A DNA stretch of 64,000 nt, from positions 17,277,052-17,341,051 of the forward strand of contig NC_079904.1 in assembly GCF_024868665.1 (NCBI RefSeq), read 5' to 3'. Both the position numbers and the translations under genes were made by a program. Shown here piece by piece: positions 12,111 through 22,814 of the stretch; positions within the stretch are counted from its first letter, which is position 1; each line of letters opens with the position of its first letter. Source of the DNA: Triplophysa rosa (Eukaryota > Chordata > Actinopteri > Cypriniformes > Nemacheilidae). Under the pieces are notes generated by a model. That model did not search any database. It saw only the letters and a list, made by a program, of their open reading frames with translations, and had not been told where the DNA came from.

Positions 12111-13343
12111 GAGAGTTTTGTAGTTTCCCCGGCCAATTGCCAGCAAAGTACTGGCTTTGGTACATCAACTTGCAGAGCAGAAAAGAGATATCTAAGTTAG
12201 TTGTAAGGTGGTTGATTTTTTTTGAAAAGTGCTTTTTGCAACGGTGGGATTTGACCGGACTAAAGGTCATGGTCCCCTTGTGTCTTCTGAGAAGTGTTGA
12301 AGTGGCCAGTGTTGTTATTAAGAGCTTTTAGTAGCTCAGCTGACGCTGTCGCACAATCCCACTCCCAGGAACAACATGCCATAGTCCAGCTCTGGAAATG
12401 ACTTGAGGGCCTCTGTCAGCTCCCAAGGTCTGAGAGCTATTTGATGTTATGTGGGATAGATTTTTTTGCCACCAGGGTTTCCAGTTGGAAAAGAAATCGA
12501 TTGGGCACTTCAGAAGAACTTCACCTGCCTGCTAACCCGTGACGGGCCCTGGGCTCCCTACTGGTTGAAATCTGAGGTGTCAGAGCACACAACAGCTTGA
12601 TTTAACTATGGGAATCTCAGTGGAGAAAATGTTGAATGGTAAGGATACAAAGTCTGTAAGCAAGTAGGCTTTTGCATTTGTGGGTTTCGGTTTTTATTTA
12701 TTTAGATTTTCAATGACCATTAGATAACATTGTTGCTGCAAAAGCTTCAACCTTTTATTCATTTACTTAAAGTAATTATGACCATACTGTGAATGTCTAG
12801 AGTCTCATTAAATGTTTTAAATGCCTTTCCCTCTAGCTAAAAAACTGCTTTGAGGATGAGACAGAACGTTTATTGTCTTTATTAAATAGTAAGGACAATG
12901 TGAAATCTGACTATCCACCAACATTTACACTGTAGAACTATTATGGTTTGCTTTTTTGAACATTTGTTAATAGAAACTGAACATTTAATGGTAATACTAA
13001 CAATTGCTTTAACAAAATGTCTGGTTGCACTTTATTTTACACTACATGCAGTGTATTTACAATACGTACACAACATTAATATACACAACTACATGCAGTT
13101 TATGGGTTAGATATAACACATTCACAAAAATAAGAGCATGGTTAATGTATAACAGGACCTCCACCAATAATAACCATGTAATAACCCAACTGAAGCAAAA
13201 TCATATGAATAGCAGTGTTATTAATACTTAAAAGCATGAAAGATTACTTTTCCATTTATTAATTTAGAAGACACTTTTATCCAGAGCAACTTACAAGAGA
13301 GAGAGAGCATTTAACGTTTTCTCAAAGAGCTAACAATAAGTGT
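12111..13343. other. Non-coding DNA, nothing firmly recognised
   Basis: Unique sequence. At 12608 the ATG GGA ATC TCA... frame of ten codons followed by GTAAGG looks superficially like a first exon but is too short to support. About 13255-13292 carries 'acttttatccagagcaactt', a motif common in fish SINE/LINE tails. Confidence 0.35.
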
Positions 13344-13481
13344 CACTGTAAAAAAACAACTTATTTTACAACTCGATTGTTTTAAGTCAGTTCAATATAA
13401 TTAAGTTCAATTGACTTATAAAGCTAATTTGATTTAACTTAAAAATGTAAGGTAGTTGAAATTGGTGTATTTTTTTACAGT
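13344..13481. mobile_element. Palindromic MITE with CACTGTAAAAA ends
   Basis: The left end CACTGTAAAAAAAC and right end TTTTTTTACAGT form the same terminal motif as the palindromic element at 41570-41797. The interior has paired AACTTAA-like words but is more decayed. It has no coding potential. Confidence 0.6.
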
Positions 13482-14640
13482 TTACAAAGTTGGAACTAGA
13501 GAGAGAAAAACAACACGGAAGATCATTTTCTCTTAATATTATAGGAAAAATAAGAAAATAACTTCTTGCTTTGAATGGATGTTTTTACTCAAAACTGTGA
13601 AAATTTTTCACGTTTGCTTTTTCGAGCCTTGTGAGTCGAACACAAGGACGAGAAGTTGCATATGTTTTGAATCAATGAGAGTGACTGGCTCTTTGTTATT
13701 TTTATGCAAATCTCCTACTGCAATAGAAAACCTGTTGGTTTTAATTACCAAGCAGCAGAAAGTGGGAGAGAGGAAGATCAAAAGAAAGCGAAATGAAAAA
13801 GAGAGAGAGGCTTGTCTCCATTGTTCAACTGAGCGTCATAAAGTGTAACTGCCTCCCTGGGTTTGCTGCAGATATAAACTACAGAGAGGAATAAAAATCA
13901 AGGAAGGATGGAGAAGCAGGCTGAAAAAGATCCCATGATAAATAACCACGCATGAATGGAACACGTCATGGTTTCTGCGTGGTACACGAATGCACTCAAC
14001 AAAAATACACAGCAGGTGGCTTGATCAATGGGCCGGTGGTGTGTTTAACTGCATTGTAGTAAGGAGGGCTGGTCTGAGTGCATCAGATTTGCATGAGTTC
14101 ACTTCAGTGCATCGTGAAATTAAGATAATTGATTTTTCCTGTTTTTTCTCCAAATAGTCCTGTCACTGTAGATACAAATCAGTGAGCCGCTACGACTGGT
14201 GGGACTGCCACCTCGAGATGCAGGAATTTCAGATCAGAGCGTTGGAGGTGGGGAGTTCTGGATTAAATATTGACTAAAAGGGTTTGATGAAGAGCATTGC
14301 ATCACATCCTCCGTGTTCACAAACACACACCTGCATGTGTTTTTGGCAGGAGGAGTTGGGTTTGGAGGAGAGCCAGGAAAGAAAGTGGAAGAGGCTATAG
14401 GTGGAAAACAAGACATTAGACATGATGGAGAGAGAGAGAAAAAAGAGAAATGTGTCTTTTGGTGTGTGTGTTTAGGGTTTTACTGACATATTTGGGGACA
14501 CATTTGTCAGACATTGGCAAAAACAATATGACAAAACGTTGGTTGTGCAAGTTGCGACCCTAATTTAAAAATGGTCTTAAACAAATAAAGGGTTTATTTT
14601 AGGGTTGACTTAACCAGACGTGGACATTTCCAACATGTAT
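13482..14640. other. Non-coding DNA, nothing recognised
   Basis: Unique sequence with short purine-rich stretches (about 13765-13810, 14424-14450). The 89-codon frame at 13579-13848 has no recognisable domain and ends in a Lys/Arg/Glu-rich purine tract; it is not supported as a gene. Confidence 0.35.
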
Positions 14641-14882
14641 CACTTACTATCTTCTGCAGAACACAAAAGAAGATATTTTGAAAAATGTTGATAACCGAAC
14701 AACGGCGGTATGCATTGACTTGCATTGCTTTTGTCTCCCTACGATAGAAGTAAATAGGTACCATTTTTCGAAATATCTTCTTTTGTGTTCTTCAGAAGAA
14801 AGAAAGTCACACAGGTTTAAAATGGCAAGAGGATGCATAAATGGTGACAGAATTTTCATTTTGGGGTGAACTATGCCTTTAA
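14641..14882. mobile_element. TTAA-type MITE, left-truncated
   Basis: The arms 'gaacacaaaagaagatattt' and 'aaatatcttcttttgtgttc' are inverted repeats, and the right end reads 'ggggtgaactatgcctTTAA'. It is the same family as 33443-33781. The outer left terminus is missing. Confidence 0.8.
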
Positions 14883-15531
14883 GTGACATTAAATACGGTA
14901 TCTTTTCAGACTAAAGGTAAATAAAGAAGTGTTTCATATGCAAAAATTTAGAGTTCAGCTGTTTTGGTGCCAAAGTTTCAAAAATGTCATCAAGAAATCA
15001 ACATTTTCGTTTATTCTTATGAAAAAAAAATCATCAGGTTTTGCGGTAAGAGTTCATTTGGGTTTTATAAAAGATCATCAGTGTCAAACAAGGGGAGGTT
15101 AGGGTGCCACAAAAGCAAGTTTGCCAAAGATGAATAATGAATAACCTATGATGAGCTTTGGAGCACTCAGCCTATCTACATCAGCCTGCATCAATTAAAG
15201 AGAAATTGCATTAGTGACCATGGTTGCCCTGATCTACTCCATCTCCTCATGGATTCTTTAACTGACCCTGTCTCCTGGAGTTCTGGTAATGCATTATGTT
15301 ACATTTATGATAACAGTTGTTATTAATTTTAGCGGTGAGGGGTAGGAAAGAAAACGTGATTAACCATTATAATTGTTTGCTCTGTATCTCCTCCTTGATT
15401 AGTTATTTTGCTGCAGATATAAAGTAATTATTATCACGAGCAGATGTCAATGTAGATACACAACACAAGCCTGGCCAGAGCCCTACACCACCTGCCACAA
15501 TACCAAACAAGGTCATTACAACCTGTGGGAC

Positions 15532-15576
<45 letters not shown>

Positions 15577-15952
15577 GTGGAGAAAGAAAGTGCTTTCAGG
15601 GCGTCTTTTGGTCTCTGTTGTGTTGAGCCTGTGCTTGATAAAGATGTATGCACACAGACGATGCCCAGCCTACTGGAACAACATCACTTACACAAACAAA
15701 CCCAGAACAAATACATAATGCTTCACTCTTTGGTTGTAGATCCAAAGTTGTCAAGATGGTGTTAATTGTGATAATTCATTTAAAATAAATCTTGTTTCCA
15801 AATGAGCTGCCCAAATCCAAACACTGTCTTTTAAGCCACGTACACACTGTTCAGTTTTAAACCGTATAGACCATTATGATTATTGCTTGTCACATTGTAC
15901 GAACATGATCCCAGCTAAACACAATGTCACACTGTGGAATCTCAGCTGTCAC
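14883..15952. other. Non-coding DNA with an AC microsatellite
   Basis: Unique sequence; 15150-15290 is non-repetitive and of balanced composition and could be a conserved element, but nothing here proves it. The (AC)n tract is at 15535-15572. Confidence 0.35.
15535..15572. repeat. (AC)n microsatellite
   Basis: Uninterrupted AC dinucleotides. Confidence 0.95.
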
Positions 15953-16172
15953 GCCCATTCAGACCACCAGCGACTAGCAACAGCAAAGCGATGGGATTTC
16001 ATTCTTTTCAATGGAAACTCAGCTACTTTTGGCGAGAGTGACCATTGGCGACAGGAAGTGGGCGTGTCTAGCAATGCAACAAATTTGAGAATTGTTCAAT
16101 TTTATGCAAATTATGAGTGACTTTCAGGAGCGACTACCAATGGGAGTGAAGCAGTGGAGCTCACATCATCCG
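15953..16172 (+). repeat. Dispersed repeat, copy A
   Basis: It shares an extended match with the reverse complement of 42923-43159: 'accaccagcgactagcaac', 'ttcaatgga', 'ggcgacaggaagtgggcgtg', 'gagcgact', 'gcagtggagctcac'. I judge it a non-autonomous transposon family. No TSD was resolved and the outer limits are approximate. Confidence 0.75.
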
Positions 16173-18409
16173 TCAGAGACCCGCCTCTGTGCAGGCTTCA
16201 CATTGATCCTGTCTTTGGAAGTTGCAAGATTCCCAGTCTGTGTGTCGGAACTGGGAAACAATGCCAGAGACTTCTTATGCATACCAACACAGCCAAGGAG
16301 TGTGAGAGTGTGTGAGAGAGAGAGACTTAAATGGATTTAAAAGACAGCAGAAAGAGGCAAATAAAAAACAATGTCTTTACATATTTGTAGGAGTAAGCGT
16401 GGGGGGTGGCGGATTTGTTCGCCGTCTTTTCAACAAAATTATCTCCCTGATGACAATCCCATAATAAGCTCATTTAACATGTAACAATCTCTCTGATTTC
16501 TCTTCCTTCAAAGATCCTTTGCCTACAAATCTCCTCTTCGATATCACCATCACATACTGTATTAGCATTTCTCCATCAGTGTACTGTACAGTCTATAGGA
16601 AGCATTTAAATTCAGTATGTTCTCCACAAACTGTATATGATGTATACAGTAAACATATACAGTAAATGTACAGCAGAAGGCACTGTCATGAAAAATCAGT
16701 TTTGGCTGTATAGAGTCTTGGGTTAGTGTAACAGCTGTACGAAAAATACTGTAATCAACTGTAATCTAATCAAAGTTTTAGTCAGTTCAAAAGTAGCAAA
16801 TGCTGATTATTTCACAGTCCTAATTGAGAAAGTGGAATATGAGGTTCTGTTTATAAAGAAGTTTACTTATGCCTCAAACAAAATTCTGATTGCATTAACT
16901 TTGCAGATCCAGTGAATAGTTCTCCCACAAAAGCAATTTGTTTAAACTTACTTCCTTGCTAACATCAGTTTTTAGATTGACTTATTGTGGAAGTTGTAGA
17001 ACACCAGCCAATCAGACTGGAAATTTAACCAGCTTGGCGCTGTATTATGCCGTATGCATCAGATGGTCAGTAAATAGTCTAAATATTTATAAGCGCTTGA
17101 TACAAATAACACATTATGTCGTTTTTTTCAGATTATAATGCTTTTTTATGGCATAAGGCCATAAAACCCCCATTTGGTTCTGAATGTTCCTGTTGCCCTG
17201 TGCCCCAAATGGAACATGAATGTGCACTTCCCAAATACCCCCAGTTAATTAAAGACAGCCCTCAATCCTAACTGGTAGGACTGACTCACAGAGGACTGTT
17301 TTGTAAACTGTGTATGGACAAAACCGTCAGCCAAACGCAAAACTGCAAATAAATGAACACATGATAAAAAATTCACACTATACTTGGATTAGGGTTTCAG
17401 ACACATAATATCCAGTGGGAGTGTTTGGATAAATGTGGATGGGCTGTATAATTAAAATAGTTTGTATTTTAGTGTGATATGTGAAGCAATGAAAAGGCTT
17501 TAGTAGACACTCAACGTAGACACTCAACCCTCATTAACGCTAAAGAGCGTTAAGAGGGGAAAAAAGCTCTACATTTTACTAACAATAAATGCATGAAGAT
17601 GCCAAAACACAGAGTGTTTATTTGGACATTTGTGGCTTTATATTGACACTACTGGACCATGTTCTACTGTAGTTTAGATGTGACTTTATAAACTGTAAAG
17701 TAACTGTAGAACACATACTATCCAAATACTGTATTCACAGCAACAGTTCGGAGACATATTGAATATAAGAACAGGTGATATAACAATAAACTGGTAACAA
17801 AAAAAAAACACATTGACCAGTGTGTTTACAATTACAATGCAACTGAACAATGAAATGGAGTGTTGCTATGACAATGGATTAGAACATGACTAGAATCATA
17901 AACATTTTCACATTTTTGTCCCTTGAGAAAAAAGACAAATCACACAAATGTTAAGAGGTGTTTAACACGACAACAAATCTCTAATTTTGTAGCTAATTCA
18001 TATAATAAAAAATCAATAATAATATAAGTCATGTAACACTTATACCAGTCAAATTTATAAAGTATATACATAAAACACACACCTAAACAGGAAAAGCACA
18101 TCAAACAATACAATAAACAACCACTATACATTTATGCCATGTTCCAGAGGTGGGAATACCTCAGTTTAAATGTCCTACCTCCGACCTCAATGCGTTCACA
18201 TTAAATAGCACCAAAACTATATGTATTATTTAAATGTATTAACAAAACGTACATGAGTAACTTTGTTTTATATTATTTTGTTATATTAAAGTTTGTTTTA
18301 AGTTTTATACGCGCTAATCTCACTAGAAACAGCCTGGGCGTGACATCAAAGGCTGATTAACGCTCTCCCTGAGATCGGGGTAGAACCCTGTCAAATTGTA
18401 AAAAAAAGT
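16173..18409. other. Non-coding DNA, nothing recognised
   Basis: AT-rich unique sequence with no recognisable exon. Small frames (16938-17138, 17940-18131) have no motif. Confidence 0.4.
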
Positions 18410-18656
18410 GACGTGAAAGTGACAGTGGCCTATTTGTCAGATATGGTAACCCATACCCGAAATGTGACCTCTGCATTTAACCCATCCAGTGAGTAGTGAA
18501 CACACGCACAGCAAGTCGTGAACACAAGTACACCCGGAAGCTATCACTGCAGCACCCGGCGAGCAAGTAGGGGTAAGGTGCCTTTACCTGCCGGCCCTGA
18601 GAATCGAACCGGCAACCTTCTGGTCACGAGTCCAACCATTAGGCCACGACTGCCCC
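18410..18656 (-). mobile_element. tRNA-derived SINE
   Basis: The minus strand starts 'ggggcagtcgtggcctaatg', with a polymerase III A-box-like TGGCCTAATGGTT and a B box GGTTCGATTCT (plus-strand AGAATCGAACC at about 18600-18610). The body continues 'gccggcaggtaaaggcacc' and the tail contains TGACAGTGGCC and CACTTT words. A tRNA-like head joined to an unrelated body is diagnostic of a tRNA-SINE. It is not a functional tRNA because the acceptor stem and anticodon arm do not fold properly. Confidence 0.8.
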
Positions 18657-20240
18657 TAAAATCTTGCTACCTCCATACAAAACAGTACTAACTAAATTCG
18701 ATGGGTAGCATAAATTGACAGAACACCGGTTTATTTTTGAATGGGAGCCGACTGTGTGAATTCATATACACGGCATTTTCATCTTCAAATGTATCATACG
18801 GCTTCGGAGCAAAAAGGACTGTGACGTGAGTTGTTTGTAATACTTTTACACTGCTTTTGGTCAGTTTGTGCAATAAATACCTGTGACTGTACTTTTATTC
18901 GCGTGCATGTTTGAGAAGTGGTTAGGTTTAGGGTGGGGATGGGTTAGGTTCTCCAAAATATTAAAACCACAAATAATTCTGAAATACTAAAAAATGCACG
19001 CGACTCGGTCTGGAGCATTTACCTAACATTAACGCAGCACCCTGCTCGTCGAAAAACAACACCAAAGGGGTACCCTGCGCGTTCAAAAGTGGCGCCAAGT
19101 GGCGCTGACCGAGCAATCAACTCCGTTCTCACTCCGAGTCGGGAGTGAGAACGGGTTGATTGTAAAAATAGCTGTTTATTGTCACAAAATATTTTTAAAG
19201 CAAAATAGCAGATGCTATTTTGGGGTTCTTAAAGGCATGAAGTGAACTTTCATTTCCATCTTCATGGCTCGTGTGATTGGCTGTGATTACATGAACATTC
19301 ATGATCCAAAGATGGCAGATTTTAAATTGCATTGTCCCATGTGTCCAGCTAAGCAATAACTGTTTAGATGAATAGGAATGTAAACTAATACCTTTCTTAA
19401 GGTATAGGCCCTTTTCACAATGACATCACTTAACTTCCGCCTTTTCACAAAGCAGTGTATCATAACATCTGTCTTGCAACAAACAAGAAGAAGAACTTCC
19501 GTTTTGCCGTCGCGCTGGAATTTAACAACAGTGAAAAAAACTGACAGAACACGTATTCAAGTACTAGCACCTTCGTTAACACAAAAAGAAAACAAAACAC
19601 TTACCTTCATAATCAAACAGGTACTGTTCAACGAAGAATTTGTATTCTTGGTAAGCCTTTCTCTGCAAGCTCAGATTTCATCCTGATGTGATGTAGATGC
19701 AGGCTCTTATTATAATATTACCGCCCCTTAATCTACACAATTCCACCCACGGCACTGCCGCCATTGTTGTTTTCACAAGCGGTGTACGTGACGCCATGGC
19801 TAAAGTTCGTGGACAACATGCAATGTAGTCGCTGCACAGAGTCCTAGAGACAGGAGTGGATTTATTTTCGTTTTAGTGGAAATCCCTCAGAACATAATTA
19901 AAAACTGCTTGTTTGCACAAATCACTTCAAGCCAGAGTGCTTTATCAACCTGGGACAGTACAAGCAGGATTAGCTTCAAAATTGTTCCTCAAGAGTGATC
20001 AAGACCAACTGAACAAGACAAAGCTGCCGATGTAGGTCATATTTATCAACAGTCTGAATTGACGTAAATGTACCGTATATATAGGAGGATAACGTTAGCA
20101 TAAGATAGCGAAGGGAGCTAAATCAGTCACGGGCTAAATAGAACATTCAAAGCCAGTGTTAAACTTACTCTATATTTATATGTTATTTGGCAAATGGGCA
20201 CTTGGAGTTTAGCTGTATGTATGTTAATACATTATGTGCG
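18657..20240. other. Non-coding DNA with repeat fragments
   Basis: The part at about 19070-19160 shares 'ccctgcgcgtt.aaaagtg' and 'gggagtgagaa' words with about 50005-50090, so it is dispersed. The part at about 19405-19830 starts 'ggcccttttcacaatgacat', which resembles a transposon terminus, but no paired end was confirmed. The 88-codon frame at 19420-19686 lies in it and has no domain. Confidence 0.35.
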
Positions 20241-20475
20241 TTAAAGCCACAATATGGAATATTCGGACCGCTAGATGGCGCATTTTCGAAACAACAACAA
20301 AAGGTGAAGCTAAATGACGTTATGTAGGAGAGTGGAATTATGGGACATGTCGTTTTCACCATCCAGAGGCGTATGGAGATCGCCCATCATTTTCACGGAT
20401 GAGGTAATGAATTAATTTTATTTTATGTCATCGTAATGAATTAGCTTGCAAGAAACATGGAATGTAATGCTACGT
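20241..20475. mobile_element. TTAA-type MITE, second family, right end unclear
   Basis: It begins TTAAAGCCACAATATGGAAT, followed by 'ccgctagatggcgcattttc', 'aatgacgttatgtagg' and 'gaattatgggacatgtcg', words I recognise from an abundant fish TTAA element. The right terminus could not be placed. Confidence 0.55.
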
Positions 20476-21105
20476 TAGCCCGCGACTGATATTGGACTTT
20501 GTCAATTGATTTGGTAGCGTAATGCTACACAGTTTTACCTGTTTAAAAAAGTCATACAGTTGTTGTTTAAAAAGTAAATTGGAACGAACCCACAGCATTT
20601 ACAAGTAACATTATTGCCTACATATTTTTGTGCGACATATACTGTATTTCATAGGGTAACTGCATTCATAACTATTCAAATAATCTGTGCATGAGTATTT
20701 CGTGTACAATTAAAAAAAGTATAAAAAAAAAACAAGAAACTCACAAACAACAATCACAAAACATGGAAACAGTTGTTGATCATTCAGGTAACGACAGACA
20801 ATAAAGATTCAAGGGTATGTATGTAAATTTTTTAATGTGGCAATTTGTATAAATTCAGTCAGTTTGTCTTGTGGAGTATAAGTAATCTTCTATTATGTGA
20901 AATAGCTTATTCAGGACAGTACTAAATAAAATGAACATGCAATTCTATGAACCAGATCCCTCTTATATTGTTAAAATTATTCAAATTTGGAATATTTTGC
21001 AAGCGCTATGAAACTCATGTGCATGTAGTTTAGGATACTTTTGAAGATTGTCAGAGATTCATTGACTGCTGTTTAAAATTTATATTAATGTTTAGATGAA
21101 ATAAA
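20476..21105. other. AT-rich non-coding DNA
   Basis: No gene or recognisable repeat is seen. Confidence 0.35.
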
Positions 21106-21162
21106 TGACAAGTAATCACTTTGGAAATCTAAAATACTTTTCGGATGTAACTGTAATTTGAG
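21106..21162. mobile_element. hAT-like fragment
   Basis: Reads 'acaagtaatcactttgg' and 'cttttcggatgtaactgtaa', resembling the interior of the AGTAATC/TAACTGTAAT-rich fish hAT family whose terminal part is also seen at 22700-22814. It directly abuts the exon-like frame at 21163. Confidence 0.4.
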
Positions 21163-21323
21163 GTGCCGCAAATTGAAGATGTGTCGCATTATTGGGAACC
21201 ATTCAAAGTGTATTATCAGCAGCACCTCACCAAAAGGCATCTTTCACCCATGATAATGGATGTGATGAAAGTGGGATCGGACACACAACTCATGAGATGT
21301 CTCTATGATAATAGCAAGAAAAG
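21163..21323 (+). CDS. Candidate coding exon, unknown protein
   Basis: This 161-nt frame has no stop and translates to 53 residues of ordinary protein-like composition, starting VPQIEDVSHYWEPFKV and ending near MRCLYDNSKK, rich in aromatic and charged residues. It ends exactly at AAAAG|GTAAGTAT, a consensus splice donor; unspliced, a stop follows within one codon. The upstream boundary (ATTTGAG|GTG) is a weak acceptor with little pyrimidine tract, and it abuts a hAT-like fragment. A possible downstream exon at 21376-21460 (after ATCCCCCAAACACAG) would keep the frame for 28 codons, but the implied 52-nt intron is very short for a vertebrate. I do not recognise the family. It may be a host exon, an exon of a transposon gene, or chance. 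Confidence 0.35.
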
Positions 21324-21460
21324 GTAAGTATAAATATGCTATGTATTTCTATAATTGTATATCCCCCAAACACAGAGGATGCTTACCTGACGAACCCAGT
21401 GAAACCTCGGACCTTATTTCCTCTATTCATATTCTTGACTGCTCCCCCTGTCATGCATAA

Positions 21461-22627
21461 TGGCCAATTTATGGTTCTGCGTAGGACCTACGCCGTAACG
21501 TACGGCGTAGCCTACGCAGAGCCGCGTACCCTGTGCGTACCCTACGCCGTACCCTACGCCGTAGCCTGACGCGCACCTCAACTCAACGCTGACCCTACGC
21601 GGACCGCAAGCGCTGTGATTGGTCGGTTTGGCAGCATCGTACTTCCTTCTACACATTTCTGGCGTCTTCTTCCGACAAGTTCGGAGTCCACAAAAGAACA
21701 ACATGGCAAGCATCGACATCGACCAAGTACTGAGCGTCTGATTGAAGAGGTTCGGAAATGCACGCATCTGTATGACTCCTCTTCGGCGGACTATAAAGAC
21801 TGTCAGATGGCGGCGAATTCTTGGAGAGAGAGTTCCTCTAACGTCGGTTTGGAAGAGTGTCAGCAAAAGACATGAAGAAATTCGCACTTTATAAACACTG
21901 TGCACGATCTTTTGCACTTTATTGGCTTTATAGTTTTATTTTTTGTTTTACCTTTTATTGTTAATAGTTTTTTGAAAGTTTTATATTTGTGTTAATATTG
22001 CATTGTATACTCCTCTATACGTAGTTTGCACTTTTACATATTCTGTTCTTTGACTCTTTTGCAAATAAAGAACAAAATTGTGACACTTCCAGATCTTGGT
22101 TGCATTTCGTTTCATTTTTAACTAAACAATTAATAGGGTGAGTTGTCCATGACAAAATATGATATTCTATCAGGTTATCATTTCAATACACAGTTTTGAC
22201 AACTATGTATGTGCTCTGCGTAAATGAGTACACCCTTTGAAAAGTATACTTTTTTTCAACAATATCTAAATGAACACACATAAAAATCCAAAATGTGGAC
22301 AAGACTTAAATTTAATATAACATCTGTTTAACTTCTAACATGAAAGTAAGGTTAATAATATAACGGATTACACATTTTTCTGTTTCGATCAGCTCCAACT
22401 CCATTAAGATGCAATCAGCTTCCAATGTCGTTTGCAAACACTAGCATACACACAAAACATCGGCGAAGAAGAGCAAACCCGTGAAAACACAAAGAGCCAA
22501 CTAGCGTTTCGGCGGTGTAATTGCAGTACGACGCATACTCTCAACGCAGAACCATAAATGTTCACGACGGCATCGTCTACGTACGTAGGCTACGCCGTAG
22601 GTCCTACGCAGAAGTAAAAATTGCGCT
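21461..22627 (+). mobile_element. Harbinger-like element with a MADF gene relic
   Basis: The left end reads 'atggttctgcgtaggaccta' and 'cgccgtaacgtacggcgta'. The right end, reverse-complemented, reads 'cttctgcgtaggacctacgc' and 'cgtagcctacgtacgtag', so the TIRs are about 45 bp. A second inverted copy of the inner left end (AACGCAGAACCATAAATG) lies at 22541-22558, so the right end looks doubled. The interior holds a MADF-domain fragment (21615-21875) typical of the Myb-like second protein of PIF/Harbinger elements. No DDE transposase is seen. The flanking trinucleotides are TAA and TTA, which is not a proven TSD. Confidence 0.6.
21615..21875 (+). pseudogene. MADF (Myb/SANT-like) domain fragment of a transposon protein
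   Basis: The 86-codon frame contains the segments ERLIEEVRKCTHLYDSSS and DYKDCQMAANSWRE, then SSNVGLEECQ, matching the helix pattern of MADF domains (L-I-x-x-V-x-x-x-P/T-x-L-Y-D, Y-K-D, W-x-E-I-x-x-x-L). Such domains occur in the DNA-binding Myb-like protein of Harbinger elements. The frame stops just after the domain begins its third helix, so the C-terminal part is missing. An overlapping upstream ATG frame (ATGGCAAGCATC at about 21702) runs into a stop at TGA, suggesting a 1-nt frameshift at the start of the domain. Nearby 'gcaaataaag' at about 22061 could be its polyadenylation signal. Non-functional as it stands. Confidence 0.6.
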
Positions 22628-22699
22628 TTAGGCGTAGGAAATGTCCTATTGGGCAATTCAACTGTGCTGAAATTGTGGGATTATAGCACCTAGTCATAT

Positions 22700-22814
22700 T
22701 AAGCGAATCTGATTACTACCCATTTAAAAGTAACTGTAATGAAAAACGCTTACTCAAATTTAGTATTTCAAATACGTAACTAAGTTACATGTATTTTTTT
22801 ACTCCCCAGCCCTG
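22700..22814. mobile_element. hAT-like terminal fragment
   Basis: AAGTAACTGTAATGAAAAAC and 'acgtaactaagttacatgta' end with 'tttttactccccagccctg'. The terminal CAGGGCTGGGGAGTAAAA (reverse complement) is a recognisable hAT-type end. Together with 21106-21162 it may be the remains of one element into which the Harbinger-like copy inserted. Confidence 0.5.

Noticed and set aside
12608..12638. ATG frame of ten codons ending at GTAAGG, like a first coding exon
   Set aside because: Too short to support, with no downstream exon seen.
18410..18656. tRNA gene
   Set aside because: A and B boxes are present but the body and tail are those of a SINE and the cloverleaf is not complete.
21423..21917. 164-codon minus-strand frame
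   Set aside because: Its Gly-Tyr-Val repeats come from the GC-rich TIR, and the opposite strand carries the recognisable MADF fragment.
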